Source: Solimonas sp040391865 (GTDB lineage: Bacteria; Pseudomonadota; Gammaproteobacteria; Nevskiales; Nevskiaceae). From it: a DNA stretch of 64,000 bases. The position numbers were made by a program, and so were the translations under genes. Every line of letters starts with the position of its first letter. The first letter of the stretch is position 1. Of the stretch, positions 26,137 through 35,107 are shown piece by piece. The notes beneath the pieces are model-generated. The model did not search any database and was not told the origin of the DNA. It saw only the letters and a list, made by a program, of their open reading frames with translations. The stretch is taken from NCBI GenBank assembly GCA_040391865.1, contig JBEBWZ010000002.1:1-64000 (forward strand), written 5' to 3'.

Positions 26137-27732
26137 ATGAACGACGACGTTCTCGGACCCGGCCACGGCGCGATGAGCGCCGAGCAGCGGCGCGCGGCGG
26201 AACGGCGCGCGTGGTTCGGCTTCTTCGCGATGATCTTCGGCAATTTCATGGCGATCCTCGATATCCAGATCGTCGCCAGCAGTCTCAATGAAATCCAGGC
26301 CGGACTCTCCGCCAGCGCCGAGGAACTGACCTGGGTCCAGACCAGCTATCTGATCGCGGAGGTGATCGCGATCCCGCTGTCCGGCTTCATGTCGCGGCTG
26401 CTGTCCACCCGCATCTACTTCGTGCTGTGTGCGGTCGGGTTCACGCTCGCCAGTGTCGCCTGCGCGTTTGCGTGGAACATCGAATCGATGATCGTGTTCC
26501 GCGCACTGCAGGGCTTTCTCGGCGGCGGCATGATTCCCACCACCGCCGCCACCATCTTCATCATGTTCCCGCCGGACAAGCGCACCATGCCGCTGGTGGC
26601 GATGGGCCTGGTCTCGACCCTGGCGCCGGCGCTGGGCCCGACCATCGGCGGCTATCTGACGCAGCTGTTCTCGTGGCACTGGCTGTTCCTGATCAATCTG
26701 GTGCCGGGCCTTGCGGTGTCGGTGATCGTCTGGTCGCTGGTGCATATCGACAAGCCGGACTGGTCGCTGCTGCGCACCATCGATTTCATCGGCCTGGCGC
26801 TGATGGCCTGCTTTCTCGGCAGTCTCGAATACGTGCTCGACGAAGGACCGCGCAAGGACTGGCTGGCGGACGGCCACGTCCGCATCATGGCTCTGGTCGC
26901 GGTGCTCGGCGGCATCGGCTTCTTCTGGCGTTCGTTCACCGCGCAACATCCGATCGTGCAACTGCGCACCTACCACGATCGCAACTTTGCCGCCGGCAGC
27001 GTGGTCGCGTTCGTGGTCGGCGTATTGCTCTACGGCATCGTCTATCTGGTGCCGCTGTATTTCGGCAGCGTGCGCGGCTACAACAGTCTGCAGATCGGCC
27101 ACGTGATGATGATCACCGGCATCGCGATGTTCCTGTCGGCACCGCTGGCCGGACAGGCACAGAAGCGGCTGGAGCCGCGGGTGATGCTCGCTTACGGCCT
27201 CGGCATGGTGGCACTGGGCACCTGGCTCAACGCCAACCTGACCACCGAGTCGGGCATGGTCGAGTTCCTGCTGCCGCAGCTGCTGCGCGGTCACGGCTTC
27301 ATGTTCTGCATGCTGCCGATGACCAATCTCGCACTGGGCACGCTGCCGATGCACGAGGTCAAGAACGGCAGTGGCCTGTTCAACCTGATGCGCAACCTCG
27401 GCGGCGCGATCGGTCTGGCGGTGATCAACACGCTGCTGGCCGAACGCAACGCCTTCCACTGGTCGCATCTGTCGAACAGCGTTTCGCTGTCGCGCGAGCC
27501 GGTGCGTGAAGCACTGCAACAAGGCACCGAGGCCCTGACTCCCGCGCTCGGCGCGGTCGATGCGCAGGCAGCGGCGGTCGCGATGCTCGGCCACCGCGTC
27601 GCGCAACAGGCGGCGGTGATGACCTACAACGACCTGTTCCTGCTGCTGTCGGCACTGGTCACGGTGGCGCTGCTGATGGTGCCGCTGATCCAGAAACCGA
27701 AAACCATCGTCAGTCCTGCGGAAGCGCACTGA
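26137..27732 (+). CDS. emrB: DHA2-family (EmrB-type) multidrug transporter
   Basis: A 531-residue inner-membrane drug:proton antiporter of the major facilitator superfamily with 14 predicted helices. Motifs seen are LDIQIVASSLNEIQ in helix 1 (motif D1), SRLLSTRIYF (motif A) and LGPTIGGYLTQLFSWHWLFL (motif C) of drug exporters. With the EmrA-like adaptor and the TolC-like channel it completes a tripartite pump across both membranes for hydrophobic toxicants. Substrate is not predictable. Confidence 0.93.
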   Translation: MNDDVLGPGHGAMSAEQRRAAERRAWFGFFAMIFGNFMAILDIQIVASSLNEIQAGLSASAEELTWVQTSYLIAEVIAIPLSGFMSRLLSTRIYFVLCAVGFTLASVACAFAWNIESMIVFRALQGFLGGGMIPTTAATIFIMFPPDKRTMPLVAMGLVSTLAPALGPTIGGYLTQLFSWHWLFLINLVPGLAVSVIVWSLVHIDKPDWSLLRTIDFIGLALMACFLGSLEYVLDEGPRKDWLADGHVRIMALVAVLGGIGFFWRSFTAQHPIVQLRTYHDRNFAAGSVVAFVVGVLLYGIVYLVPLYFGSVRGYNSLQIGHVMMITGIAMFLSAPLAGQAQKRLEPRVMLAYGLGMVALGTWLNANLTTESGMVEFLLPQLLRGHGFMFCMLPMTNLALGTLPMHEVKNGSGLFNLMRNLGGAIGLAVINTLLAERNAFHWSHLSNSVSLSREPVREALQQGTEALTPALGAVDAQAAAVAMLGHRVAQQAAVMTYNDLFLLLSALVTVALLMVPLIQKPKTIVSPAEAH

Positions 27733-27782
27733 GCGCGCAGCTTCGGTAGGCTTGCGCCTTCCCTTCCAAGGTCGTGACCGCG

Positions 27783-28304
27783 ATGAGCCCTTCCGAGAAA
27801 ACCAGCCGCAGCGTTGCCTACTCCGCCGTCCTCGATCAGGTCTACATGGTGTTTCCCAACGACCTGAACGCCAACGACACGGTGTTCGGTGGCCTGATCA
27901 TGGCGCAGATGGACCGCTTCGCGGCCGTGGTTGCCGATCGGCATGCCAGCAGTGTCTGCGTCACCGCCAGTGTCGACGCGGTGCATTTCATCGCCCCCGC
28001 GCGGCGCGGCGACGTGCTGATCTTCAACGCCGCGGTCAATCGCGCCTGGCACAGCTCGATGGAAGTCGGGGTCAAGGTCGATGCGCAGAGCCATGACGGC
28101 AACAACCGCCGCCACATCCTGTCGGCCTACCTGACCTTCGTGGCGCTGGACAGCGCCGGGAAACCGCGGCCGGTGCCGGAACTGCTGCCGGAAACACAGC
28201 TGGAGCAGCATCGCTACGAGGAAGCACAGTTGCGCCGCGAAGCGCGTCTGCGCCATGCCGAGGATCTGAAACAGCTGCGCGCGCAGCGCGGACTGCCGGG
28301 ATAA
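27783..28304 (+). CDS. Hot-dog acyl-CoA thioesterase (YciA/ACOT type)
   Basis: The 173-residue protein has a single hot-dog domain with VFPNDLNANDTVFGGLIMAQMD, where the Asn/Asp of the family active site lies, then VDAVHFIAPARRGDVL and VGVKVDAQ. It hydrolyses acyl-CoA to free acid and CoA; the C-terminal 35 residues are a charged helix. ATG 27783 was chosen; a GTG at 27774 lies closer to AAGG and remains possible. It follows emrB by 50 bases and may be read from the same transcript, though a functional link to efflux is not obvious. Confidence 0.88.
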   Translation: MSPSEKTSRSVAYSAVLDQVYMVFPNDLNANDTVFGGLIMAQMDRFAAVVADRHASSVCVTASVDAVHFIAPARRGDVLIFNAAVNRAWHSSMEVGVKVDAQSHDGNNRRHILSAYLTFVALDSAGKPRPVPELLPETQLEQHRYEEAQLRREARLRHAEDLKQLRAQRGLPG

Positions 28305-28344
28305 GCCGGTTCCGCGGGCAACGCAGGTCGGTCTCAAGCGCGCA

Positions 28345-28401
28345 GCGCGGAGCCGACCTCCGAATCTGAAGGCTTACAACCAATGCCTGCGGCTTGATCC
28401 G
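28345..28401. repeat. Dispersed repeat segment A/B (copy 2)
   Basis: GCGCGGAGCCGAC (28345-28357) and GCCTGCGGCTTGATCCG (28385-28401) are exact reverse complements of blocks at 9426-9438 and 9494-9510. The surrounding 28305-28444 holds no gene. Confidence 0.5.
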
Positions 28402-28444
28402 CCCGACGCAAAATCGCGGGGCAGCACACAGCCGGTCTGAACGC

Positions 28445-28612
28445 TCAAACCGCCAGCAGCGCCTGCAACAGACCCACGCCGCCGATCAGGATCGCCAGCA
28501 CCGCAACGGCAAAATTGAGCGCTGCGATGCGCGGGCGGGAGCCGGCGCCAATGGGCTGAGCATCGGCCACCGCAGCCATGCGGATAAAGGGTTCACTGCG
28601 CTCGATGGTCAT
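28445..28612 (-). CDS. Small single-span membrane protein, 55 residues
   Basis: The peptide begins MTIERSEPFIRMAAVADAQ, has a basic stretch (GSRPR), then one clear membrane helix at about residues 34-55 (ALNFAVAVLAILIGGVGLLQ) ending almost at the C-terminus. The start is unusually well supported: the full consensus AAGGAGG lies six bases before ATG 28612. It is divergent from the MocR-type regulator gene and shares its 138-base AT-rich promoter region. No family was recognised. A tail-anchored or signal-arrest regulator peptide is possible. Confidence 0.65.
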   Translation of the reverse strand: MTIERSEPFIRMAAVADAQPIGAGSRPRIAALNFAVAVLAILIGGVGLLQALLAV

Positions 28613-28647
28613 GACGCACCTCCTTAGGGCGCACCATTGTCGGGGCG

Positions 28648-28707
28648 GCACAGATAAATAACAGATACAGAAATTACCAATAAACAAAGCACAGACAGAG
28701 CACAGAT
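28648..28707. promoter_or_regulatory. Direct repeats (ACAGAT) between small membrane gene and mocR-like gene
   Basis: ACAGA(T) occurs at 28650, 28661, 28691 and 28702, so there are two pairs with 11-base spacing. Three carry the longer GCACAGA form (28648, 28689, 28700). GntR/MocR regulators bind direct repeats in their own divergent promoters, which fits the position. Confidence 0.55.
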
Positions 28708-28723
28708 GTCGTAAGCTTCAGCG

Positions 28724-28740
28724 GGATTTTCCGAAAATCC
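28724..28740 (+). promoter_or_regulatory. Palindrome overlapping the ribosome-binding site of the MocR-type gene
   Basis: GGATTTTC-C-GAAAATCC is a perfect 8-base dyad around one base. Its right arm runs into CGGAG, the ribosome-binding site of the gene starting at 28751, so a hairpin or bound protein here would affect translation or transcription of the regulator. Confidence 0.5.
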
Positions 28741-28750
28741 GGAGTTTTCG

Positions 28751-30235
28751 ATGTCAGACACTCTCCTTCCTGCCTCCCACACCGCCCGCGAGCCGCATTA
28801 CATGGACGTCGCCCAGCGGATTCAGGACGACATCGGCAATGGCGCACTGCGTCCTGGCGCCCGCATTCCGTCGGTGCGCGAGATGAGCCGCCAGACGCAA
28901 CGCAGCGTCACCACCGTGTTGCGCGCCTACGAGCACCTCGAAGCCTGCGGGGCGATCGAATCGCGGCCGCGCTCCGGTTACTTCGTGCGCAGTGCCCTGG
29001 TCGCCGCGGAACCGCCGCCGCGCACCGCGGCGGTGCTGTCGGGTCCGCCCAGCCTGATCTCCACCGAACTGGTGTCGACGGTGCTGTCGACGCTGAATCA
29101 GCCGGATTTCTTCAGCTTCGGCCATACCGTGCCGGCACAGGCGCTGGCGCCGGTGGCGCAGCTCAACCGCATCGCACGCAACCTGATCAACACGGCGCCG
29201 AATCTGACGGTGCCCTATCTGATGTCGCCCGGCTACGAAAAGCTGCGGCAACAGATCGCGGCCCGGCTGAGCGCCCATCGCGTCGCGACCGAGCCCGACG
29301 ACGTGATCATCACCAGCGGCGCACTCGAAGCGATCAATCTCGGCATCCGCATGCTGACGCGGCCCGGCGACACCATCCTGATGGAAAGCCCGACTTTCTA
29401 CGGCCTGCTGCAAGCCGCCGAGGAACATGGCTTGCGCGTGATCGAACTGCCCAACGATCCGCAGCGCGGCATCGATCCGGACGATCTGCGGCGCGCGGTG
29501 CAGCGTCACCGCATCGCCTGCGCGCTGCTGGTGCAGAACTTCAACAACCCCACCGGCAGCCTGATGCCGGAGGACGCCAAGCGCGAAGTGGTGCGCACCC
29601 TGAATCACGCCGGGATTCCGCTGATCGAGGACGACATCTACGGTGAGCTGGGGTTTGCCAGCGGCCGCGCAACCCCGCTGAAAGCCTACGACGAAGCCGA
29701 TCTGGTGCTGTACTGCTCGTCGGTCAGCAAGACCGTGTCATCGGGCCTGCGCGTCGGCTGGATCGCCTCGCGGCGCCATGCGCGCGAACTGACGCGGCGC
29801 AAGTTCACGCTGAACTGCGCGGCGCCCTCCCTGTCGCAGGTCATCGTCAGCCGCTATCTCGAATCCGGCGGCCACGAGCGTCATCTGCGCAAGGTGCGCA
29901 CGATGCTGTGGCAGTCGATCGAACGGTTTACCGCAACCATCCAGCACTGCTTTCCGGAAGGCACCCGCATTGCGCGCCCTCAGGGCGGTTTCGTGCTGTG
30001 GCTGGAACTGCCGCGTACGGTCGATGCGGTGACCTTGTTCCAGGCCGCAGCGCGCGAGCGCGTTGCGATCTGTCCGGGACCGCTGTTCTCGGCCAGCGGC
30101 CAGTATGCGCACCACATCCGCCTGAACTGCGCTTTGCCGTGGACACCGCAGACCGAGCAGGCCCTGCAGACACTGGGGCGGGTGGCCTGTGCGCTGGCAC
30201 GCCTGCCCGCCGCGGCGCCCTACAGCGTCGCGTAA
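28751..30235 (+). CDS. MocR-type GntR regulator fused to PLP aminotransferase domain
   Basis: This 494-residue protein joins a GntR winged helix (about residues 18-80: MDVAQRIQDDIGNGALRPGA, SVREMSRQTQRSVTTVLRAY) to a fold-type-I aminotransferase domain (about 120-490). The PLP-binding lysine is in SSVSKTVSSGLRVGW and the upstream NNPTGSLMP loop is intact. MocR regulators such as PdxR and GabR use the PLP domain as a sensor. The effector here is unknown. It is divergent from a small membrane-peptide gene with repeats between them. Its 3' end overlaps the convergent pip gene by 16 bases. Confidence 0.92.
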   Translation: MSDTLLPASHTAREPHYMDVAQRIQDDIGNGALRPGARIPSVREMSRQTQRSVTTVLRAYEHLEACGAIESRPRSGYFVRSALVAAEPPPRTAAVLSGPPSLISTELVSTVLSTLNQPDFFSFGHTVPAQALAPVAQLNRIARNLINTAPNLTVPYLMSPGYEKLRQQIAARLSAHRVATEPDDVIITSGALEAINLGIRMLTRPGDTILMESPTFYGLLQAAEEHGLRVIELPNDPQRGIDPDDLRRAVQRHRIACALLVQNFNNPTGSLMPEDAKREVVRTLNHAGIPLIEDDIYGELGFASGRATPLKAYDEADLVLYCSSVSKTVSSGLRVGWIASRRHARELTRRKFTLNCAAPSLSQVIVSRYLESGGHERHLRKVRTMLWQSIERFTATIQHCFPEGTRIARPQGGFVLWLELPRTVDAVTLFQAAARERVAICPGPLFSASGQYAHHIRLNCALPWTPQTEQALQTLGRVACALARLPAAAPYSVA

Positions 30236-31167
30236 CGATCCGCGGCCGCCACCAGCCGCGACAGGATGCCGGGCTCGCTGGCGGCATGGCCGGCATCGTC
30301 CACGATCTGGAAATCCGCTTCCGGCCAGGCCAGATGCAGATCCCAGGCCGAGCGCATCGGGCAGACCACGTCATAGCGTCCCTGCACGATCGTTGCCGGG
30401 ATGCCGCGCACGCGAGCGATGTTGGCCAGCAGCTGATCGTCGCGCTCGAAGAACCCCTTGTTGAAGAAGTAATGGCATTCGATGCGCGCGAAAGCCTCGG
30501 CAAAGCGGTCTGCGCCGAAGCGCGCCGCCAGATCGCGGCTCGGCAGCAGTTTGCTGGTCGCGCCCTCCCAGGTGCTCCAGGCATGTGCGGCGGCCACACG
30601 CACCGTGGCATCGGGACTGGTCAGGCGGCGGTAGTACGCCGCCACGAAGTCGCCGCGCTCCGCCTCCGGAATCGCGGCCACGTAATGCGCCCAGGCATCC
30701 GGATAGATCCAGCTGGCGCCTTCCTGGTAGAACCAGTCGATCTCCGCCTTGCGCAACAGGAAGATGCCGCGCAGCACCAGCGCCTTGCAGCGCTGCGGAT
30801 GAGTCTCGGCATAGGCCAGCGCCAGCGTCGAGCCCCAGGAGCCGCCGAATACCACCCACTGTTCGATCCCGAGCAGCGTGCGGATCCGCTCCAGGTCGGC
30901 GACCAGATCCCAGGTGGTGTTCTCGCGCAGCTCCGCATACGGCGTCGATCGGCCGCAGCCACGCTGATCGAACAGCACGATGCGGTACTGCTGCGGATTG
31001 AAGAACTGCCGCTGCCAAGGTTCCACGCCGCCGCCCGGGCCGCCGTGCACGAACACCACCGGTTTGCCGGCAGGATTGCCGCATTCCTCCACATACAGTT
31101 CATGCAAGGCCGAAACCGGCAGTCGGTGCGTGCGGTACGGCTCGATTGCGGCATAGGGCTGTGCCAT
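30220..31167 (-). CDS. pip: Prolyl aminopeptidase
   Basis: The 315-residue alpha/beta hydrolase removes N-terminal proline from peptides in the cytoplasm (family S33). It has the oxyanion motif HGGPGGG, the FDQRGCGRS segment, nucleophile elbow GGSWGS, acid in GRYDVVCP and histidine in DDAGHAAS. The motif set and length are those of proteobacterial Pip. ATG 31167 was chosen over the longer frame from 31230, as it aligns with family N-termini (HRLPVSALHELYVEECG). Confidence 0.93.
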   Translation of the reverse strand: MAQPYAAIEPYRTHRLPVSALHELYVEECGNPAGKPVVFVHGGPGGGVEPWQRQFFNPQQYRIVLFDQRGCGRSTPYAELRENTTWDLVADLERIRTLLGIEQWVVFGGSWGSTLALAYAETHPQRCKALVLRGIFLLRKAEIDWFYQEGASWIYPDAWAHYVAAIPEAERGDFVAAYYRRLTSPDATVRVAAAHAWSTWEGATSKLLPSRDLAARFGADRFAEAFARIECHYFFNKGFFERDDQLLANIARVRGIPATIVQGRYDVVCPMRSAWDLHLAWPEADFQIVDDAGHAASEPGILSRLVAAADRYATL

Positions 31168-31310
31168 GGAAACGCTCTCGCTGGGAAAGAAATCTGGAGG
31201 GAACCATAGCTTAATCGACGCAATCTCCATTGCTGCGTTTCAGGGCGCGCAGTACCATCTGCGCAACAAGGTCACGCGCGACTTCACGCGCGCCGCCGTC
31301 CGGTTGAACG

Positions 31311-33146
31311 ATGGTGTCGAACTCCAGCATCAGGCCTTATCTCGCGGTGATTCTCGGCGGTTTCTGTGCGGCCGCGGCGGCACAAACGCCGCCCCCGCCT
31401 GCCGTCGCCGGCATGGCGGCAGCGCCCCCACCGGCAGCATCACTTCCAGGCGCGATCGTTGCACCGCTGCCGGCGGAAGCCCCTCCTGCCGCAACAGCGA
31501 TCACCGCCGCTCCAGAGGCGGCAGCCGTGACTCCCGCCGCGACCAATCCGCTGCCGTTTCCGGCACCCGCGGCCGCGCTCGCGGCTCCGGCCAAGAGCGA
31601 TGCGCTGTTCCCGCGCTACGCGAAACTGAATCCGTCGGTGCAGTTCTGGACCAAGGTGTTTGGCCAGTACTCGGAACTGCAGAGCGTGGTGCATTCCGCC
31701 GCGCATCCCGAAAGGATCTTCGAGGTGCTGGATTTCCGTGCCGAGGCACAAAGCGCCGCCAACAAGTTCGTCCTCGAGAAATCGCGGGTCGCGCAGGAAA
31801 AGGCAGCGAAGGAACGCTTCGAGGATCTGCTGAAGCAGGTGCACCGCAAGCAGAACGCGCCGGAGACCATGACCTTCGACGAGCGTCGCGTCTACGAGAT
31901 GTTCAAGCACCTCAGCGGCGAAAAACGGTTCCTGAACCTGCTCGGCACGGTACGCACGCAGCGCGGTCTGAAGGAGCGCACCGAACAGGCGCTGCAGATC
32001 GCCGACCGCTATCTGCCGCTGATGGAGCGCACGTTTGCGAGCTACAACCTGCCGCCGCAGCTGACGCGCCTGCCGATCGTCGAATCCAGCTTCAACGTCG
32101 AGGCCTATTCGAAATCGCATGCCGCCGGCATGTGGCAGTTCATTCCCTCGTCGGCACGCATCTACATGCGCCTCGACGACGTGGTGGATGATCGCCGCGA
32201 TCCGTGGACCTCGACCGACGCCGCCGCGCGCCATCTGCGTGACGACTACGCGCTGCTCGGCGACTGGCCGCTGGCGCTGACCGCCTACAACCACGGCCGC
32301 AACGGTATCGCACGCGCACTGCAGGCGACCGGCGGCACCACGCTGATGGACCTGATCGAGCGCCATGAACATCCGCGCTGGGGCTTTGCCGGCAAGAACT
32401 ATTACGCCGAGTTTCTGGCGGCGCTCGATGTCGAACGCGAATACCGCCAGCGCACACAGCCGCAGCGCAGCAAGGATCCGTTCGCGTTCGAGGTGGTCGA
32501 GACCCGCCACTACGTGCCTTACGAGACCCTGCGACAGCTGTGCGGTGCCGACGACGAGATGTTCCGCAAGCTCAACCCCGCGTATCGGCCGGAAGTGATC
32601 GAAGGCAAGCTGTACGTGCCGCCGGGCCATCTGATCCGCGTGCCGGCGGGGCGCGCGCAGCCGTTCCAGGTGGCGTATGCGCGGCTCGGCGCCAACGAGC
32701 GCTTCGACGCGCAGCGCGTGCAGTTCCTGCTGCACCGGGTAAAGAAAGGCGAAGTGCTGGGTCGCATCGCCAACCGGTACGACACCACCACCGCCGCGAT
32801 CCTGCGCGCCAACGATCTGCGCAGCGCCAACATGCTGCGTGTCGGACAGGTGCTGAAGGTGCCGCCGCATACCGAATCGCGCCCGGGACCGATCACCGTC
32901 GCCGTCGGCGAGTCAAAGCCGGCGCAGACCCGCGCGCAGAAGCAGGCCGAGTCGCAGTCACGCAGCAGCAAGCCGGCCAGCAAGAAACCGGCATTCAAGG
33001 TGCACAAGGTGCGCGCCGGGCAGACGCTGCATTCGATTGCGCGCAGCTATCACGTGTCGGTCTCCGATCTGCGCACCGCCAACAACCTTGGCAATTCCAG
33101 CCACATCACGGTCGGGCAGAAGCTGAAGGTACCGGTCAGCAGCTGA
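31311..33146 (+). CDS. MltD-like lytic transglycosylase with two LysM domains
   Basis: This 611-residue envelope enzyme cleaves peptidoglycan glycan strands. A signal-like N-terminus (AVILGGFCAAAAA) is followed by an unusual Ala/Pro-rich linker to about residue 95. The family 1 lytic transglycosylase domain (about 245-370) contains the catalytic Glu in LPIVESSFNVEAYS, then AAGMWQFIPSSAR and ALTAYNHGRNGI. Two LysM cell-wall-binding repeats lie near the end (VKKGEVLGRIANRYDTTTAA and VRAGQTLHSIARSYHVSVSD), the second after a Lys/Ser-rich spacer. The order matches E. coli MltD, but with a longer linker. Confidence 0.92.
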   Translation: MVSNSSIRPYLAVILGGFCAAAAAQTPPPPAVAGMAAAPPPAASLPGAIVAPLPAEAPPAATAITAAPEAAAVTPAATNPLPFPAPAAALAAPAKSDALFPRYAKLNPSVQFWTKVFGQYSELQSVVHSAAHPERIFEVLDFRAEAQSAANKFVLEKSRVAQEKAAKERFEDLLKQVHRKQNAPETMTFDERRVYEMFKHLSGEKRFLNLLGTVRTQRGLKERTEQALQIADRYLPLMERTFASYNLPPQLTRLPIVESSFNVEAYSKSHAAGMWQFIPSSARIYMRLDDVVDDRRDPWTSTDAAARHLRDDYALLGDWPLALTAYNHGRNGIARALQATGGTTLMDLIERHEHPRWGFAGKNYYAEFLAALDVEREYRQRTQPQRSKDPFAFEVVETRHYVPYETLRQLCGADDEMFRKLNPAYRPEVIEGKLYVPPGHLIRVPAGRAQPFQVAYARLGANERFDAQRVQFLLHRVKKGEVLGRIANRYDTTTAAILRANDLRSANMLRVGQVLKVPPHTESRPGPITVAVGESKPAQTRAQKQAESQSRSSKPASKKPAFKVHKVRAGQTLHSIARSYHVSVSDLRTANNLGNSSHITVGQKLKVPVSS

Positions 33147-33167
33147 GCGCGGCGCGCAAGCACGCGC

Positions 33168-33662
33168 TCAGATGAAGTACGCGAACACGAAGATCCCGAG
33201 CATCGCCAGCGAGATCGCCAGCTTGGCGACGGTACCGAGCAGCAGCCCGACCCAGGTCGCCACGCCTACGGTCGCCGCCTGTCCGACATCGCGGCGCGCG
33301 CTCAGCTCACCGATCACCGCGCCGACGAAGGGCCCGAGGATCAGTCCCGGCAGCCCGAAAAAGATGCCGACGATGCTGCCGAGCAGCGCGCCGGTAATGG
33401 CCTGACGACTGGCCCCCACCCGCTGCGCGCCCATCGCCGAAGCGATGAAGTCCAGCGCCATGGCTATCACCGTCAGTATCGCCAGCACCACCACGGTCAT
33501 CACGCTGACGCGCTCGTAGCCGTCGATATGCGCGCCCAGCCAGAAGCCGGCAAACGCCAGCGGGATACCCGGCAGTACCGGCACGATGATGCCGGCCAGA
33601 CCGACGCCGATCAGGAGGATGGCCAGAGCCCACAACAGCCACGGCAGCAAAGACGCATCCAT
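33168..33662 (-). CDS. DUF456 family membrane protein
   Basis: A 164-residue integral membrane protein with four or five hydrophobic segments and the family motif GIIVPVLPGIPLAFAGFWLG near the N-terminus. GIFFGLPGLILGPFVGAVIGE, a glycine-rich hairpin, lies in the middle. ATG 33662 has AGGAG nine bases upstream. Function of the family is unknown. It converges with the transglycosylase gene, 21 bases apart. Confidence 0.88.
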   Translation of the reverse strand: MDASLLPWLLWALAILLIGVGLAGIIVPVLPGIPLAFAGFWLGAHIDGYERVSVMTVVVLAILTVIAMALDFIASAMGAQRVGASRQAITGALLGSIVGIFFGLPGLILGPFVGAVIGELSARRDVGQAATVGVATWVGLLLGTVAKLAISLAMLGIFVFAYFI

Positions 33663-33724
33663 ATGCACACGCTCCTGATAGACGGAGCGTCAGTCTAGCG
33701 GTCACAGATGAACCGCAGCCACGC

Positions 33725-35107
33725 TCAGCGACGGCCCGCGGCAAGAATCACCTGGGCCAGGCGCGGATAGTCGCCGTTGAAATGATGTCCGCCGGGCAGC
33801 ACCACGATGCGGTGGTGGGCGCGATCCAGTCCTGCGCAGCCCGATTCATCGTCGTCGCTGCAGATCAGCAGCACGCGCGGATCGTCCGCCAGCCGCGCCA
33901 GCTCCGGCGCGGTTGCGTCGGTGCCGCTACGACCGATCCAGTTGCTGAGATGGAATTCGAATGCGGCCTGCGTGCCGATCGCCATCGGTACCGCCAGGCG
34001 CACTTTCGCGGCACTGTCCGCCGGCAACCGATTGAGCGCGAACGGCAGCACATCGGCTCCTTGCGAATAGCCGAGCAGCCAGACCTCGCGCTTGTGCCAG
34101 CGCTGCAGATAGTGCTGGATCACCCGGTGCAGGTCCTGCGCCAGACCGTCCGGCGTGCGCGCACGCCAGAAGTAGCGCAGCGAATCCAGACCCACGACCG
34201 GAACACCGTGTCGTGCCAGCGCTGCCGCGATGTCCTTGTCGAGCCCGGCCCAACCGCCGTCGCCGGAAATCAGGATCGCCAGCGCCGCGCCCTCGCCCGT
34301 CGCCGTGACTTCGACCAGGGGCAGATCGGCAACGTCGGCCGCCACCACCGCCGGCACCGTCCGTGCAGCGGCGGCCAGTGGCGCATACGCCTGGCGCAGC
34401 GCCACCTGCCATGGCCCCCACGGCCGCAGCGTTCCGTCCGCGGCCGCGACAGTGATCAGTTGCGCGCCACGGGTCTCGCCGACAAACGCGCGCAATGCGG
34501 CCGGCGGATGCGCGCGATCCCGTTCACCCTGCAGGATCCGCAGCGGATCGCCCAGCGTGCGGTTGGCCTGCAGGCCATTGCCCTGGGGGCCGACCTTCAC
34601 CTGCAGCGCCTTGCCGGCACACAGCGGTTTCAGCAGCGGCAGCTGCGGTTCGAACGCCAGCGCGACCGCGCCGGCAAAGGTCCCCGTGCCGGCCTGCGAC
34701 AGTGCCGCGTAGGCCAGCGCGCCGCCCGCTTCGTAACCCACCAGCACCGGTGCGCGGTAGTCGCGCAGTTGCGCGTAGGCCTGCACGAAGCGGCTGAGGT
34801 TGTCGAGATCCCCGGCCGGCAGCACGCAGGCATCGCCATCACTCGCCAGCGTCTGCAACAGTGGCGGCAGATCGATCCCGATCACCAGCGCCTGCTGCGC
34901 GACCAATGTGCGCGCCATCCCGTCGCTGTCGATGTTCCAGCCCTGTGCGCCGGAGAACAGCAACGCCACCGAGGTCGGCGCGGCGGCGGGACGGTACACG
35001 CGCAGGGTTTCAAAGCGCCCGTGCGACACCACCTCCGGTGGCGCGGCCTGCAGCAGTGGCGCCAGCAGCAGCAGGACCAGCAGGCACCATGCGCGGCCGC
35101 GCATCAT
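33725..35107 (-). CDS. acvB: AcvB/VirJ-family alpha/beta hydrolase, likely aminoacyl-PG hydrolase
   Basis: This 460-residue periplasmic protein has a signal peptide (CLLVLLLLAPLLQA) and two tandem alpha/beta hydrolase-like halves, as AcvB does: the first lacks a clear catalytic set, while the second has ISGDGGWAGLDKDIA, the nucleophile GYSQGADVLPF and the histidine in LPGGHHFNGDY. Its ATG overlaps the mprF stop (ATGA), so the genes are translationally coupled. In Agrobacterium the lpiA-acvB operon makes lysyl-phosphatidylglycerol and removes it again with AcvB. The same pair here implies regulated turnover of aminoacylated phosphatidylglycerol. Confidence 0.87.
   Translation of the reverse strand: MMRGRAWCLLVLLLLAPLLQAAPPEVVSHGRFETLRVYRPAAAPTSVALLFSGAQGWNIDSDGMARTLVAQQALVIGIDLPPLLQTLASDGDACVLPAGDLDNLSRFVQAYAQLRDYRAPVLVGYEAGGALAYAALSQAGTGTFAGAVALAFEPQLPLLKPLCAGKALQVKVGPQGNGLQANRTLGDPLRILQGERDRAHPPAALRAFVGETRGAQLITVAAADGTLRPWGPWQVALRQAYAPLAAAARTVPAVVAADVADLPLVEVTATGEGAALAILISGDGGWAGLDKDIAAALARHGVPVVGLDSLRYFWRARTPDGLAQDLHRVIQHYLQRWHKREVWLLGYSQGADVLPFALNRLPADSAAKVRLAVPMAIGTQAAFEFHLSNWIGRSGTDATAPELARLADDPRVLLICSDDDESGCAGLDRAHHRIVVLPGGHHFNGDYPRLAQVILAAGRR

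Noticed and set aside
24889..27729. 946-codon minus-strand frame opposite the emrAB-like genes
   Set aside because: It is composed of Arg, His, Gln and Asp runs without motifs and mirrors genuine transporter genes on the other strand.
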